The translations under genes were made by a program, and so were the position numbers. Below the pieces are notes generated by a model, which was not told the origin of the DNA, did no database searches, and worked only from the letters and a program-made list of their open reading frames with translations. A stretch of DNA of 64,000 nucleotides from Pontederia crassipes (Eukaryota; Streptophyta; Magnoliopsida; Commelinales; Pontederiaceae), in NCBI GenBank assembly GCA_030549335.1, contig CM060193.1, positions 61,409,146 to 61,473,145 of the forward strand, in the 5' to 3' direction. Shown in pieces: positions 1 to 12,130 of this stretch. Position 1 is the stretch's first letter; the number at the start of each line of letters is the position of its first letter.

Positions 1-839
1 TTATGCTTCAGAAAATAAACCCAAATTTTTCTAGAGAAGTCATCAATAAATGTCAGCAAATACCTATTTCCTCCTTTCGAAGGAACTTGAGATGGGCCCC
101 ATAAATCTGAATGGATGTAATCAAGAGTTCCCTTCGTCTTATGAATGGCTGAACCAAAGCTAACTCTCTTCTGCTTTCCGAAGATACAATGCTCACACAA
201 CTCTAATTTTTCAACTTTTGCACTAGGAAGAAGACCGCTGTTACTGAGAACTTGCATGCCCTTCTCACTCATATGGCCCAAACACATATGCCATAACTTT
301 GTGCAATCTTCCTCTGAGGTAAATGAGACTGCCGCTGAACCTATCACCATCGAACCTTGGAGAACATACAAGTTATCAATTTTGAGATCTTTCATCAACA
401 CATGAGTACAATGGAAAATGTTTATTCCATTAGACTCAATAACAACTTTGCAACCATTTCAGTCTAAAACACCGAGAGAAATAAGATTCTTCTTCAGATC
501 AGGAACATGTCTGACTTTAGATAATGTCCTAACAATTCCATCATACATCTTAATCTAGATGGACCCAATATCAACAGTCTTACATGCAGCATTGTTGCCC
601 ATAAGAATAACTCCACCTTCAATAGATTTGTACGTGGAGAACCAATCTCGACTGTGACACATATGATATGAGCATCCAAAATCGAGAATTCATTCACTTG
701 ATGATTTGGGTTTGTTTGATGTCGTTACCAATAGAACATCTTTATTCTCACTTTCTGCTACACTGGTATCTGCAACTTCAGCCTTCTGATTTTCCTTCTT
801 GTTACTCTCGTTGTTCCTTTTATTTTTATTCTGTAATTT

Positions 840-1407
840 TTAATATTCTGCTTTGATATGCCCCTTCTTCTTACAGTAATTGCAAACTTTATCTTTGTTC
901 TTTGACTTGGATCTGAATCTGTCTTGATTTTGATTTCTTATTTGATGTCTACCTCTTGCGATCGGACCTGAGGCTTGATCATCAAATTTGCTACTTGATC
1001 TCAATTCATTATTCAACTTTTCTTTGCTCAGCAGTCTACCCTTAACATCTTCAAACGTGAGTTTGTCCCTACCGTAGATCATCGTCTCCTTAAAGGTTTT
1101 ATATGAAGATGGCAGAGAACAAAGAAGTAATAGGACTTGATCTTCATCATCAACCTTCGCATCTACGTTCTTTAAATCACTGATATGCGATTTGATCAAC
1201 GTACCTTCGACCATAAGAAGGGTGTACATCCGTTGTTTCAACACAAGTCGATTCCCTAGGGTTTTCGTCAGGTACAGATTTCAACTTCAACCAGAGACCA
1301 GCCGTTGTCTTCTTTGCGAGAACTTCCTGAAGAACATCGTTCGTCAGGCACAACTGAATCACAGACATGGCCTTCTCATCGAGTTCCTCCCAGGCGGATG
1401 CCTCCAT
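840..1407 (-). pseudogene. copia gag fragment with degenerate zinc knuckle
   Basis: Two overlapping minus-strand frames together make a copia-type gag. The upstream frame gives EASAWEELDEKAMSVIQLCL, the downstream frame gives LCSLPSSYKTFKETMIYGRD followed by a basic, Arg/Asn/Gln-rich stretch and the CX2CX4H start of a CCHC knuckle. A frameshift near 1250 separates them and the fourth zinc ligand is Tyr. Family assignment rests on these motifs and on the copia integrase downstream. Confidence 0.8.
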
Positions 1408-1558
1408 GGCATCAGGCTTTTATCCCGACAGCGCCTTATTCAATCCGTTCTGAACTAGGATGGCAAGCATCCGAACTTGCCACAGACTGAAATTTGTGTT
1501 CCCGTCAAACTTCTAGATGTCGAACTTCATTGTAATCATCTTCGAGGAAAGAAACTCG

Positions 1559-1570
1559 GCTCTGATACCA
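1559..1570 (-). other. primer-binding site (tRNA-iMet) of the copia element
   Basis: On the minus strand this reads TGGTATCAGAGC, the standard plant LTR-retrotransposon primer-binding site complementary to the 3' end of initiator methionine tRNA. It lies three bases inside the LTR edge that begins TGTTGG at 1574 on the plus strand. Confidence 0.85.
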
Positions 1571-1573
1571 ATT

Positions 1574-1862
1574 TGTTGGAGATAAAACACCGATGATCGA
1601 TGAACAATAAAAATAATGAAAGAAAGAGAAGATGAATACAGAGATTTAACGTGGTAAAACCCTCTTGATCAATGTGAATAAGAGAGAAACATCCACGGGC
1701 AAATGAGGCTGTCGTCAGAAGAATTTCACTATGAGGCAAAAGAGCATACATCATATAAAACCCTAACCCTAACCCTAATGGCTCAAGCCCTCCGCTTCCG
1801 TCACATATCCTTATTTTTCCTTTTTCTCATTTTTTCTTTCAGAATTTTGGGTACATGACACA
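1574..1862 (-). repeat. 5' LTR of the copia element (outer edge approximate)
   Basis: The inner edge is fixed by the PBS: the plus strand begins TGTTGGAGATAAAAC at 1574, as copia LTR ends do. The outer edge is not certain; the sequence around 1858-1862 (...GACACA) is a plausible end, giving about 290 bp. The second LTR is outside the window, so it cannot be checked. A short run of CCCTAA units (1761-1778) lies inside. Confidence 0.6.
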
Positions 1863-2469
1863 TAATTCAAGGCACATCAATAGTAGAGCTGGGAAAACAA
1901 TCAAATTGGAAGGCATTTGACGTGATTTACCCTATTTTTATCTTGTTTGTAACAAATTGTGATGAACATGAACTTAGTCTTACATATTGACTTTGCTAAT
2001 CCAGTTCACTTTTTATTTTTGCTACACATTAGTTTATTAATGTTGAAGGTAAAAGTAGCAAGTATACCAATTTGTTGTTGTCATGAAGATTAAAACCTCA
2101 TGGACAGAAGCAAATCCTGGCCGGCGTAAATTTTTTTGCTGCAAATATTATGATGTATGATTCTAATTTTGTGTATGCAATGTGATTAGAAATTCCATGT
2201 AAATTTGATATAATTTTTTGTAATATTTTTTGGCTTAGAAAAATGGAGGTTGTCAATACTTCCAATGGCCAAATCCAAAAGTCGAACCTCGATATCATAC
2301 CCTTCTTAGTGGTTTGCTTAAGAGGATTAAACAAATAGATTGCGACGACGAAGAAGAAAGAAGAAGGTTTCAATCACTTATTGAAGACGAAAGGAGAAAG
2401 TTTGAACTTATTATCGAAGATGAAAGAAGAAAATGTTTTTTTTTTAAAATTTAACATTGTGCTCATAGC
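1863..2469. other. intergenic, nothing recognised
   Basis: AT-rich sequence with short open frames only; no domain, RNA gene or terminal repeat was recognised. Confidence 0.5.
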
Positions 2470-3832
2470 AGTCAAGATCGCGATCTTGATCGTAAGATTG
2501 TACGATCTTACAATCCTACCCCGACTCTCCAATCTCGATATTGACTACAAGATTGAAAATGTAAGATCGTAGTGGGATTGGGAGTTTAATCGTGAAATCG
2601 GTGGGATTGGATGATCCCAGAGATCCTATCATCTTAAAAAATGAAGTGCCTTAACCTAAGACCCTAACTCAACTGCCAACCTCTAATTTGGTGGTGTTGC
2701 TCTCTCTCACAGACTTTGCAAAACGCCTCATTTCATGGCCCCAATCTCTCGCAAAAATCTGGTTGGAATCAACATGATTCTCTCACTGATCACCCCATAT
2801 TCCAATCTTGTCTCTTCTCCAACAGTAAATGGTCAACAACTCATCAATATCTGGTCGATCTTCACAATCCAAGGCAAGGAATCTGATATCTTACCAAATC
2901 TGGTTGAAATGTAATTCTCTCTCACTCCATATCCATAGCCCCATGTTCCTATCTTGTCTCTTCTCCAGGAGTAGATTGTCAATAGCCAACGAAATCAAGT
3001 CGATCTTGGCAATTCTGAGCAAGGAATCTAGGAATATCTCTGATTTGATTTGATTTGCTATCTCCTAATTCTCATCACCTTTTTCCACTCTAAGCAAATC
3101 GAAAGTTCGTTGCTGCTCCTAAAGGCATCTATGTGTTTGAGGTTTGAAAATCTTTAACCCTTTTCCCTTTATTACAAGTCTTCATCATCCATAGATCAAC
3201 AACATGATTCTCCTTCTTTGATTAGCTGCTCCTATAGTCCTACCATCCAGCTTCACAATTTTTGCCTTCTTTATTTGCCCATGGGATCATATTTTTTATA
3301 TTTTCTAATAGTCTAATCACTGCAAACATGCTATAATTATGCTTGAATTTGTTTCTTTGGGTCATGAGTTGTGAACTTGTTTAATGTCAAATCTTTAGTA
3401 ATTTCATAGCTGATGGTTTGGACTTGAATGTTGAGTAATTTTAGATTGCCAATTACTCATCATATTAATGACACAATTTGTTGGTTATGCTTGGAACTTC
3501 TACTCTTATTTGATTTTTTCTATGAATTTGTAAATTTATCTATGATTATGCTATATTAAATTATAATATTTAATTTTTTGCAGATGCTACTTGCTGAAAA
3601 AGATTCGAGAATTGTAGTGTTAATTATCATGTTACATATCGACACATACATTTATATTGAAATATTAGTTGATGGAATGATGAAACTATTTTAAAAATAA
3701 GAAGTAACATATTTAAAAAAATATTTAAAATTATATATATGTTAAAATATATTATTTTAATATATAGGTAAGATCTCACGACCTTCGATCATATGGACTC
3801 CTTCCGATCTTATGTAAGATCCCGATCTTGAC
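2470..3832. mobile_element. possible DNA transposon remnant bounded by short inverted repeats
   Basis: The left end reads AGTCAAGATCGCGATCTT and the right end, reverse-complemented, reads AGTCAAGATCGGGATCTT, one mismatch in 18. Both ends continue into related GATCTTAC-rich sequence. The interior (1.3 kb) has no recognisable transposase and contains pyrimidine-rich duplicated phrases around 2700-3060. No target-site duplication was identified, so this could also be two inverted copies of a smaller repeat. Confidence 0.35.
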
Positions 3833-5828
3833 TATCTTGATTATGTTTGTTAGTAGTAATTATATATATTGAAATGAGTTGTATAACTATTTGTTGATTT
3901 TCATCTGCTAGTTTTATTACTTTTATGAGTTGTATAACCTTGTTTTGGTATGCATATTATGATGAGTTTGCAAATTATCTGGCATTATAATACTAAGGCC
4001 AAATTCGGTTGATCAAGTATGGAAAGATCGCCCTTCAGCAAAACATCTTCTAGTTTGTATTTTCAAGCAGTAATAGAGAAGCTTAGCAATTCGAAGGAAA
4101 AGTTAATATTCTCCAGTATTTTTTGTGTTGTGTTATTTTCATTGGGGATGATTGTCTTTGATCTTATAAGAATATATAATCTATAGATAGTCTGGTGATT
4201 CATGCTTATGCTTATTGTTCACAAAAATAAAGAGGTATGTGAACCATTCAGTGGGCATTTATGAGTCATCCCAACACAGCAAAACTTGAACTGTTCAACA
4301 AGTGGATGTAACATTCTGCAAAATCTATGGTTTGGCGAAGTATAAAAGTTCTCTCGAGTTTAAAACAACTTAGAAGGCTATTACAATAGATGTGAGATAA
4401 CTTTGAATTAGCATTCTTTTGTTTCTGGTATACAACTTGATGGCAAGCCTCCAACCATAAGGATTCAACTAGGATTGAGTTAAAATAAGAATGCAAAAAA
4501 CAATGACATACAAATTTAGTAATCCTAGCTACAATACCACTAAACAAGCCAAATAACATAGTCACATTGATGCCCAGCAACATTGGGATGATCTCTCATG
4601 CCAATTAAATCCAACAGTTGTGCTCTACTATACAAAATGTGGCACTATATGGAGAAATGTCAAGCCCCCTGATAAAGAGTTGGATAGAATAAAATGAGCT
4701 GCAACAAATGACAACAACATGAGCAATGACATTCACTTTTCTATCAAAAGGTATTGAACTACATTTAAAAAGAATACAATTAGAACAATAGGAAATAGTA
4801 AAATAACATGAATAAAATACACTTAAACTGTGATTATAATAGTAAAGTATAGTTAAAAAATGTTGTCAATAAAAAACATTCTCGCCAAGTTTAGTCCATT
4901 CATCATCGGATGAATTTCAACCATTTTCGCCTTTTCCTTGTTTTTGTGATCATAATCTTTTGCCTTGAATGACCAAGAATAAAAACACATCAAGGATAAA
5001 TGATTAGAAACATATGGTCAGATTTGATATTGTTAAATGGCGATTAAATGATAAGTAATAACATATTACCTTAGCTATCGGACAAGTACTCTGTAACAAC
5101 CGATGGAGTTTGAATTAAAAAAATTGTCCTCAGATAATGACAAATTATATGCTACTCTTAAACTAAATTATAGAAAACTCCATACAGACAAGGAAGTTAA
5201 AAATTCCATACAAGAATTGGGCTCAATCAATTATCTGACTTTTTAACAATTTAAGTTAAAAACTCTATTGATTCATAACATTTTGTTACTCGTCAATTAC
5301 ATTGATATTATATGCATATTAATTTACATTTCATTACGTTAAACTAACAAGGTCGCCTGCCATTAATAGATCAAGAAAAGGAACACACTGAGGTTCGTTA
5401 GCGATGTCCCAAATCTTCGTCAAGGAGAAGTTTTTAGCCGAGCTCGGCCTCATTCACAAAGAGAAGTTGACGACGAGGGGCACATGAGTGAGGAGAAAAG
5501 AGAAGGGAGAGATAGTTTAGATTGTAGATAAGGAGGATGAGTCGAACTGTTCATAGGGAGAGATTGCCTCCTTCTCATGCGTAGGAGAAATAACCAATTC
5601 GTGTGAAGCAGCGCTTGATCATCTTCTCATGCGCAGGACGCTTGCCGGATCTCATGCCCTAGGACGATCATCTTGTACAGGACGACAACTTGCTCATGAA
5701 GCAGCGCTCAAAATCAAGGGTGAAGGGCGACTGAGCAAGGAAGAATCACCTCACTCGCAAGGAGAACCACATGGAGATCGCCAAGGAGAACCACATGATG
5801 ATCGCCTCCTTCTCGTGCAAAGGATGAT
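3833..5828. other. intergenic; right part is a motif-rich host repeat
   Basis: 3833-5380 is AT-rich without recognisable features. From about 5400 to 5828 the base composition rises and the phrases CTCATGCGCAGGACG and GGAGAACCACATG recur with variation; the same kind of sequence resumes at 8824, so the LTR at 5829-8823 appears to sit inside this repeat. The short open frame at 5629-5847 is made of these repeats and is not a convincing gene. Confidence 0.4.
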
Positions 5829-8823
5829 TGCCACGACCCCGATTTAACCCGTGAGTTAAATCAGAGTTCGCGACTCATTACGGACGATCAAATAAAATTA
5901 TGAAGAAATGCAAAAACGTGATATAATTTACTCTTCTTTTATAACATAAGAGTAAAAGTATATCATTAAATAAATTACACAATATGTGATCATTTCAGAG
6001 CAAACTGATACCCCTTAAGTTATATATTTGATAAAATGACTTTATTTTCAATACAACTTATTTTGACATAAGTAATAAACACGACTATCTATCGCGACAT
6101 CTTAATAAAAAGATATGAGAGGCACAAATCCTCTCATCATACCATCAAGGATGTTATAGAATCCTTTTACGACTATCACCTCGCACGATCCCCAACGAGC
6201 TATATGAATCTAAAAAAATATTAGAAACAACATTATGAGCAAAAATAACTCAATAAGTTGATAACTCATAAGTTATGTGTTACCATCTAATAAATTTGGG
6301 GAGACATAAAAATGCAAGCATTAATCATAATATCAAAATCAATATTTTCATATATTTAATAAATACATCTATAACATTCCAATCGAAATCATCACACTCA
6401 ATTTACAATCATAGTCATTTAAACACATCATGTGTATGCAATGCAACACTCTCATATGTATGTACGGATCACCAACTAGCTAGTAGTTGGTAGGTGAATT
6501 TTAAAGGTGACTCCCATCATGATAAGTGATGTAGCACTTAGCTCCATTATACCTCATCTCTTTTGGGGAACATATCATATAACGATAGGTGGACTCGAGA
6601 AGTGGCCCTTATGAATTTTAGAGGTGGCTCTCATCGCGACTCCTCACGATGTAGCACTTAACTCCGCATGGCACTTAACTCCAATATATCTCATCCCATT
6701 ATTGGAGAACAGAATGATAAATTGGACTTTAAATGTGACTCCCATCGTGATCACGATGTAGCACTTAGCTTCAATCATCATACAATGCAATGCAGGCAGA
6801 TGCATGATTCATCATATAATAATTGTATCTTAATATTAGAATATGAATCATATCAAATATCATTTCAAACCGAACAAGATTACACTTCTCGTAATCCATT
6901 TATATTATATCACATATTCTTTTCAAATGTGCAATCATACAATCATTCAGATATACTTTTCATAATTGCATTTCTCGAAATCAATTCATAACATATCCAA
7001 AACATATTCAATACATATAATAGTCGATGTCACACCGAATTTAAAAGAGATGAATACATAGAATAGGAGAAACCAACTTATTATAAGAGCTACCAAGAGG
7101 TTTTTTCTTTCCTTTTTCTCTACTTTACTCTTCTACTCATATACAATAATAATAAGAAACACATCACTTCTATGATATGAACACAAGTCTATCACACATG
7201 AAACATAATTAATTGAAATAATACATGACCCTTAAGTATTTACTTTTATAACTTAACTATTTATCATAAGAGTTGGCCTCTATTAAGACAGATTGTATAC
7301 ATAATAAAAAAAATTCATATATGTTTGAATTAATAACAAAATTTGTTCTTTCCAATTTTGCTTACTTACTTGGTACCAATATATTAATCTATAAAAGTTT
7401 CTGATCTTATTTCATTTTAGTTTGTTCACAGGAAAATCAAGATTCAGCTTAACTTTTAGGGTGTTTATTTGTTCTGACAGACTGAGTGACCTTAGTTGTA
7501 CAGTTATATAAAATAAGAAACATGTCATATTTGGATAAATTAAATTTTAATAAACATAGACTTCATATATGCAACTCATAAAATTTCTTGAATTTATATC
7601 CATCTGTACTTAGCACAATAAATTTAACAAATATTAGCACAATCTGCCATATGTTTCATCCTGACAGACTGAGTGAGGCTCGGTAAAATATTTATAATGT
7701 TCTCTCATATATCATTTTTGAAATTCTAATTTTAAATGAAACCTAACATCGTTGTCTATAACATACTAAATTATCAAATAATTCCATGACATATTGGATT
7801 TAATACATAATTTAGAAATTCGGGTAACAGTTTCAGCAGACAGAGTGATAAAACCTTAGAGATAAGAACATAACTTTCTCCACAGACATCATATTAACTT
7901 GATTCCAAAGCTCAATGAAAGTAAAATCATAGAGGATAAATAATAATAAATTTCATAATTTTTGGACCCCTAAGTATGAAATTATGTAACTAAAGATTCA
8001 GGTTAATTTTGCTCATGAAGAACATGAGTTTTGCCCCATGGTTAGCTAAAATCTGAAAGTGAATCAGATGGAAAAGGTTCATAGAAACCCTAATTAGGAA
8101 GTTATGAAGTTAAAATCAAAAGAATGTGAAGTATTAACTCACCACATGCCAAAACCCGAATTCCCCTTCTCTTCTTTCAAATTCCTTCACTAGAAGCACA
8201 TGATCATTTTCTTCCTCTTGGATTTTCGGATGGGATGATAAAAAGGATAGAAATATGTGTTTAAGCATACAAGGGGTGGATGATAAGGCAGGAGAAACCG
8301 GCCTCTTAAGTCGGCCAACATGGAGTTATGAAATTGTCCTTGTAGTTGACAATATTTACATGTAAATGGTTTTGCCTTTTTCCTTTTATTTATTTATTTA
8401 TTCATTTACTTAAGACATTACATGTAAATAAGAAACTACCCCTTATTTGGATTCAAATAAAATATTTATAAGTATAAATAACCAAGGAATTAAAATCTAA
8501 ATTTTTTTTCGAAGAACAAAAATCGTAATTTTACAGATTTTTCGATTTTGCATCTATGTTTTACCTAAGTAAAACACCTCCTAAAAATTATTAAAAATCA
8601 CATCTATAATTCTTTGATATATAGGAACAATTACCGGGACTTTTAATTTTCTTAATTCTAATATTTTCAAAGATCATGTGTTTCATGCCTTGGACGAATT
8701 TTCGCCAAATTTCAGTGATCAAACACTATTAGTTATAACTCATGCCTTAACACATATATCAATTTTCTTATCATATAATATTAACTCATGTGATTACATG
8801 TGAATTAAATTTAAGATATTACA
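5829..8823 (-). mobile_element. probable solo LTR (about 3 kb), Ty3/gypsy chromovirus-like
   Basis: On the minus strand it starts TGTAATATCTTAAATTTAAT and ends GGGGTCGTGGCA, the TG...CA form and wording common to long chromovirus LTRs. Adjoining 5-mers are ATGAT on the left and ACGAC on the right; they differ only by two C-to-T type changes, so they may be a decayed 5-bp target duplication. The sequences beyond both ends belong to the same host repeat, which supports an insertion. No gag or pol is present inside. Sub-repeats lie at 6506-6780 and three similar GACAGA(C)TGAGTGA phrases at about 7477, 7661 and 7837. Confidence 0.5.
6506..6780. repeat. three diverged copies of a GATGTAGCACTTA-containing unit
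   Basis: The phrase GTG(A/G)CTC(C/T)CATC followed 15-25 bases later by GATGTAGCACTTA(G/A)CT occurs at about 6507, 6624 and 6738, inside the solo LTR. A short extra half-copy GGCACTTAACTCC follows the second copy. Confidence 0.6.
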
Positions 8824-9270
8824 ACGACAGCCTTCTCGTGCCCCAGGATTTCTCGTGCATAGAACGACAACACGTGACCCAACGTGAATCGAATCAGCTA
8901 TGAACACAATGCTCTATCCGCTACCTGGCTCAAAGACACTGGGATTACAGCCATTGAAGCAAACTCGACGACTGTGAGTGGTTGTATGCACCAGTATGCA
9001 CCCTAATATACCTCCATATGTGTGTGTGTCCTTCAAAATAATGACACTTTCATTTTATCATGTGTTTAAAGAGTGAATAACATTGAAAAAAGGAGAAAAT
9101 TAGTACATATGTGCAAAGCAACAAAAAAATATTATTTCCCTTAACATTCCCTCGACTATAATTTATCCTCCAACTTTACTCACTTTCTCAGCTCTATCCC
9201 CCAACTTTATTAAATTAGGACATATGTGCAAAGCAACAAAAAAGGTTATTTTTTTAAAATTCCCTCGACT
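8824..9270. other. intergenic, nothing firm
   Basis: Host repeat continuing from the left of the solo LTR, then AT-rich sequence that contains a partial duplicate (about 9100-9240) of the phrase ACATATGTGCAAAGCAACAA. No gene. Confidence 0.4.
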
Positions 9271-9274
9271 ACAA

Positions 9275-9995
9275 ATTTTACTAAATATCCTCCAACTTTA
9301 TTCACCTTCGCAACTTTATCCTCCAACTTTACTTTGTAACTAAATTGTCATCCAATTATGAATTTATTTCATCTGCCATTTTTATTTGTAATTGCATGTT
9401 TTTCGGTTGCACAACCTATATGACATATTTTTCTATCCTCCATGCATGCAGGCATCCGATGTGACATACTAAGATAATATTAAAATAATAATTTAAAATT
9501 TAAAAAATAATAAAAATTGAAGGGGACGGTCACCACCTCCTCTTCTCCCTCCGACCGCTTGAGCGCTAGGTGGCCAAAGGGAGAAGAGGAGAGGGTAGCA
9601 GCCCCCTCCCCCTCTCTTATCCGGCGTAGGAGAGGAGAGCGGGAGGGCGGTCGCCCCCTTCAGTCGCCTTCTCATCGGCCGGCGCCACCTACCCTTCTCG
9701 TCGGCCGGCGTCGCCTACCCTTCTCATCGGTCGGCACTCAAGCGGCCAAAGGGAGAGTGGGAGGACCCTGTCCCTCAATTTTTGAAAAAAAATATATTAT
9801 ATTATTATTTTAATATTATCTTAGTATGCCACATCGGGCACTTGTACGCGAGGAGGAGAGAAAAATATGCCGTGCAACTAAAAAATAAGGACAAATGGTG
9901 AAATAAGTTCATAATTGGAGGATAATTTGGTTACAAAGTAAAGTTGGATGATAGAAATGGGAAAGTGATAAAGTTAGAAGACATTTTATGAAATT
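9275..9995. mobile_element. fold-back (long inverted repeat) element with GC-rich core
   Basis: About 220 bp at 9275-9510 is repeated in inverted orientation at about 9780-9995 with roughly 80% identity by eye. Both arms contain CCAACTTTACTTTGTAAC, CCAATTATGAA, a GTTGCAC block and GATAATATTAAAATAATAA. The core at 9520-9775 is GC-rich, with repeated CTTCTCATCGGCCGGCG-like phrases and no domain I recognise. Such AT-rich arms around a GC-rich insert are typical of non-autonomous Mutator-like or fold-back elements; superfamily is not settled because no target duplication was found. Confidence 0.6.
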
Positions 9996-10744
9996 TACCC
10001 TTTGAAAGAGAGAAAATGCTAATGTGTGTGCCCCTTAGTATTTTAACTGATAAAATGGATTAGAATAATCATAATTGCAAAATTATGAGAGTTGGATAAT
10101 TGTTGGATTGCAAAACAAAATTCAATGATCGAAGTGAGAATAAGAGTGTACTTGAATAACCATTTGCGAAATTTACATTTAATACATGAAAAATATCAAT
10201 ATGTTAAATGATATGATACTAAATGAGAATTCTTCCTCGGCCGGAATGAAATTTATTGTCATAAAATCTTAATTTCATGCATATGATCTATGGATCCTTT
10301 CATATAATGACGTATCAAATTTAGATTGGAGCTTCCTAAACTCCCCCTTGATTTTCTAATTGAGTCATACCATGATACGATAATAAATGATATAAACTAA
10401 GATAGCCATGAGTTTAAAAAGATAAAAATTGTAAAATATTAAGTTAAAAGGTCTTGCAGTAAAATATTCAACTAAGGAGTTGTGAGTTGAAAGACAATTA
10501 TCCGATAAGTTAAAAAAAATACTTTACAAAGCTAAAAGATATTACCATAAGTGAAAGATATAATGAATTAACGATGAAAAGAAAAGAAACTTGTGGATCA
10601 AAGAATGATCTCCTTATGATGATGATGAATATTCTAATGTAACAATGATTGATTTTTATGTTTCCATATATATATATATATATATATATATCGTTTGTTA
10701 TGTTACTCTATTGATTTGGCAATAATGTTTATTTTATTAATATC
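9996..10744. other. intergenic with (AT)n microsatellite
   Basis: AT-rich; holds an uninterrupted (AT)13 run at 10666-10691. No gene found. Confidence 0.5.
10666..10691. repeat. (AT)13 microsatellite
   Basis: Perfect AT dinucleotide run. Confidence 0.95.
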
Positions 10745-12130
10745 AATATGTATTGATCAAAGAATTATCTACAGGATCTCAAAGGACACCAAGAGGGAGG
10801 GTGAATTGGTGTTTAACCGAAAATATCGATTTCACAAAATTCGTAGCGAAAGCACAAAACCAATTTTTAAAACCTTTGCAATTCAGATTATAAACACAAT
10901 ATTAGAAGGAGAGAGAGTGAGAGAAATCAAATACAAATAGACATGATGGTTGTTGACAAGGTTCGGCCACACCTTGGCCTACGTCCCCGTTTTGACTTCT
11001 CGATCTCGAGACCGCCGAAGATTCCACTAAGCACTTCCTTTGTTCCAAATGGGGCAAGGAAGAAAGCCCTTTACACCAACCACTTTTTTTTCCGCTTTGA
11101 AAGGCAATGCAGCCTCTCCTCCTCGAAAGCTAATTTTTTCTCTCGTTCAAGAGGTAAGATTTGGAACCTCTTTTACACAGGAGCTCTTACAATCTTTCTG
11201 AAAAAATAGTTTTTCTTTTTTACAATAAAACACTCACAAGAAGAGAAGAGAGAAAGAGAGAAAGCTCTAAATGATAACTTCAAGAGAAATGATCTTATTT
11301 TGATTTCTTGAAGTTTTGCTTTGATGCTTGGATTCGTTACTTTTGCTTCTGGCCTTGACACTCCTTTTATAGGCTCTGCTATGTAGAAAATTCGTTCAGA
11401 ATTAATTCCACATTTTCTCCTCAAAATATAGCCGTTGTTGTTCATTTCAGTAATGGATCGGTCGACCGGACTATATGACCGTTGTGCTGATTTCTCCAGT
11501 TACCGCAGCTGGTCAGTCGACCGAATTATCGACCGGTGTCTTGACCGATACAGTCTCGCAGTTTTGATTCATAGCCGTTGAGTTGATCGATCGACCGGTG
11601 CTTCGATCGGACTGTCGATCGGTATAGTCTCGACGTGGATTTGGCAGCTCATGCATTAATCGATCGACCGGTGTCTCAGATCGGTCGATCGGACTATCTC
11701 GACCGGCCTTCATAGCTTCGACCGGCAGGTTGACCTCCCTGCACTATTTTGAGCATAACTTTTTGCACGGTTATCCAAATTAGATAATCTTGGAGTTTAT
11801 GGTTCTCTACAACTCTGACGTTCCACATTCATCCAAAACTAATAAGATCAGTGCCAATTATTTAATCAAAATGTAGTGCATAAAGTTATCTCTTTTTCTT
11901 TAAACTTTTTAGCATTTTATCTTTAATCATTCGATATTTGTATCATCAAAATATAATTTAATATGTCATTAAAACTTAGATCCAACATTATCAAATGCAA
12001 ATAAAGTCTACTTATCATTGGCTAAAGATGATGAATGTTATGACAACAACATGATAATTATGATTTACAATACCATTAATAATTGTATGTCTAGTCCCAT
12101 CCATAAGGATGATTATTCTATTAATTATTT
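10745..12130. mobile_element. LTR-like fragment, copy A (copia SIRE/Maximus-like by wording)
   Basis: Begins near GGATCTCAAAGGACACCAAG and continues with a leader that includes GTTGACAAGGTTCGGCC and AATGGGGCAAGGAAGAAA. A second, diverged copy of the same run of phrases starts at 12131. I associate this wording with long plant copia LTRs, but no PBS, polypurine tract or protein was found, so the family name is a guess. The dense motif array at 11456-11735 lies inside. Confidence 0.35.
11456..11735. repeat. cluster of about a dozen TCGA(C/T)CGG palindromic motifs
   Basis: GTCGACCGG, TCGACCGGTG, GATCGATCGACCGGTG, CGATCGGACTGTCGATCGG and related forms recur at about 11461, 11517, 11530, 11543, 11588, 11604, 11616, 11661, 11681, 11699 and 11718. 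The pattern is irregularly spaced, CpG-dense and sits in an otherwise AT-rich neighbourhood. Confidence 0.8.

Larger units (their letters stand above)
1..1573 (-). mobile_element. Ty1/copia retrotransposon internal region, decayed, cut by window edge
   Basis: On the minus strand this reads, from 1440 down to 1, as gag, a damaged protease, GAG-pre-integrase and the start of integrase. Residues seen include a gag domain of the UBN2/copia type (1177-1407, then another frame at 840-1244), a zinc knuckle beginning CNYCKKKGH, and near the left edge the integrase start with HSDLWGP and LTFIDDFSR. It is broken: frame changes near 1250 and 670, in-frame stops near 556 and 458, and the last Cys of the zinc knuckle is Tyr followed at once by a stop. 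The protease Asp-Ser-Gly codons are absent near 670. RT and RNase H lie outside the window to the left. The order gag-PR-IN before RT is the copia order. Non-functional. Confidence 0.88.

Noticed and set aside
145-405. Plus-strand frame of 86 codons at the left edge
   Set aside because: Shadow of the copia GAG-pre-integrase/integrase region on the minus strand.
5629-5847. Open frame of 72 codons
   Set aside because: Built from recurring CTCATGCGCAGGACG and GGAGAACCACATG phrases of a non-coding repeat, and it runs into the LTR edge at 5829.
8865-8935. Possible antisense tRNA (A-box-like and GATTCGATTCA B-box-like sequences)
   Set aside because: No acceptor stem or cloverleaf could be drawn; at most a SINE head.
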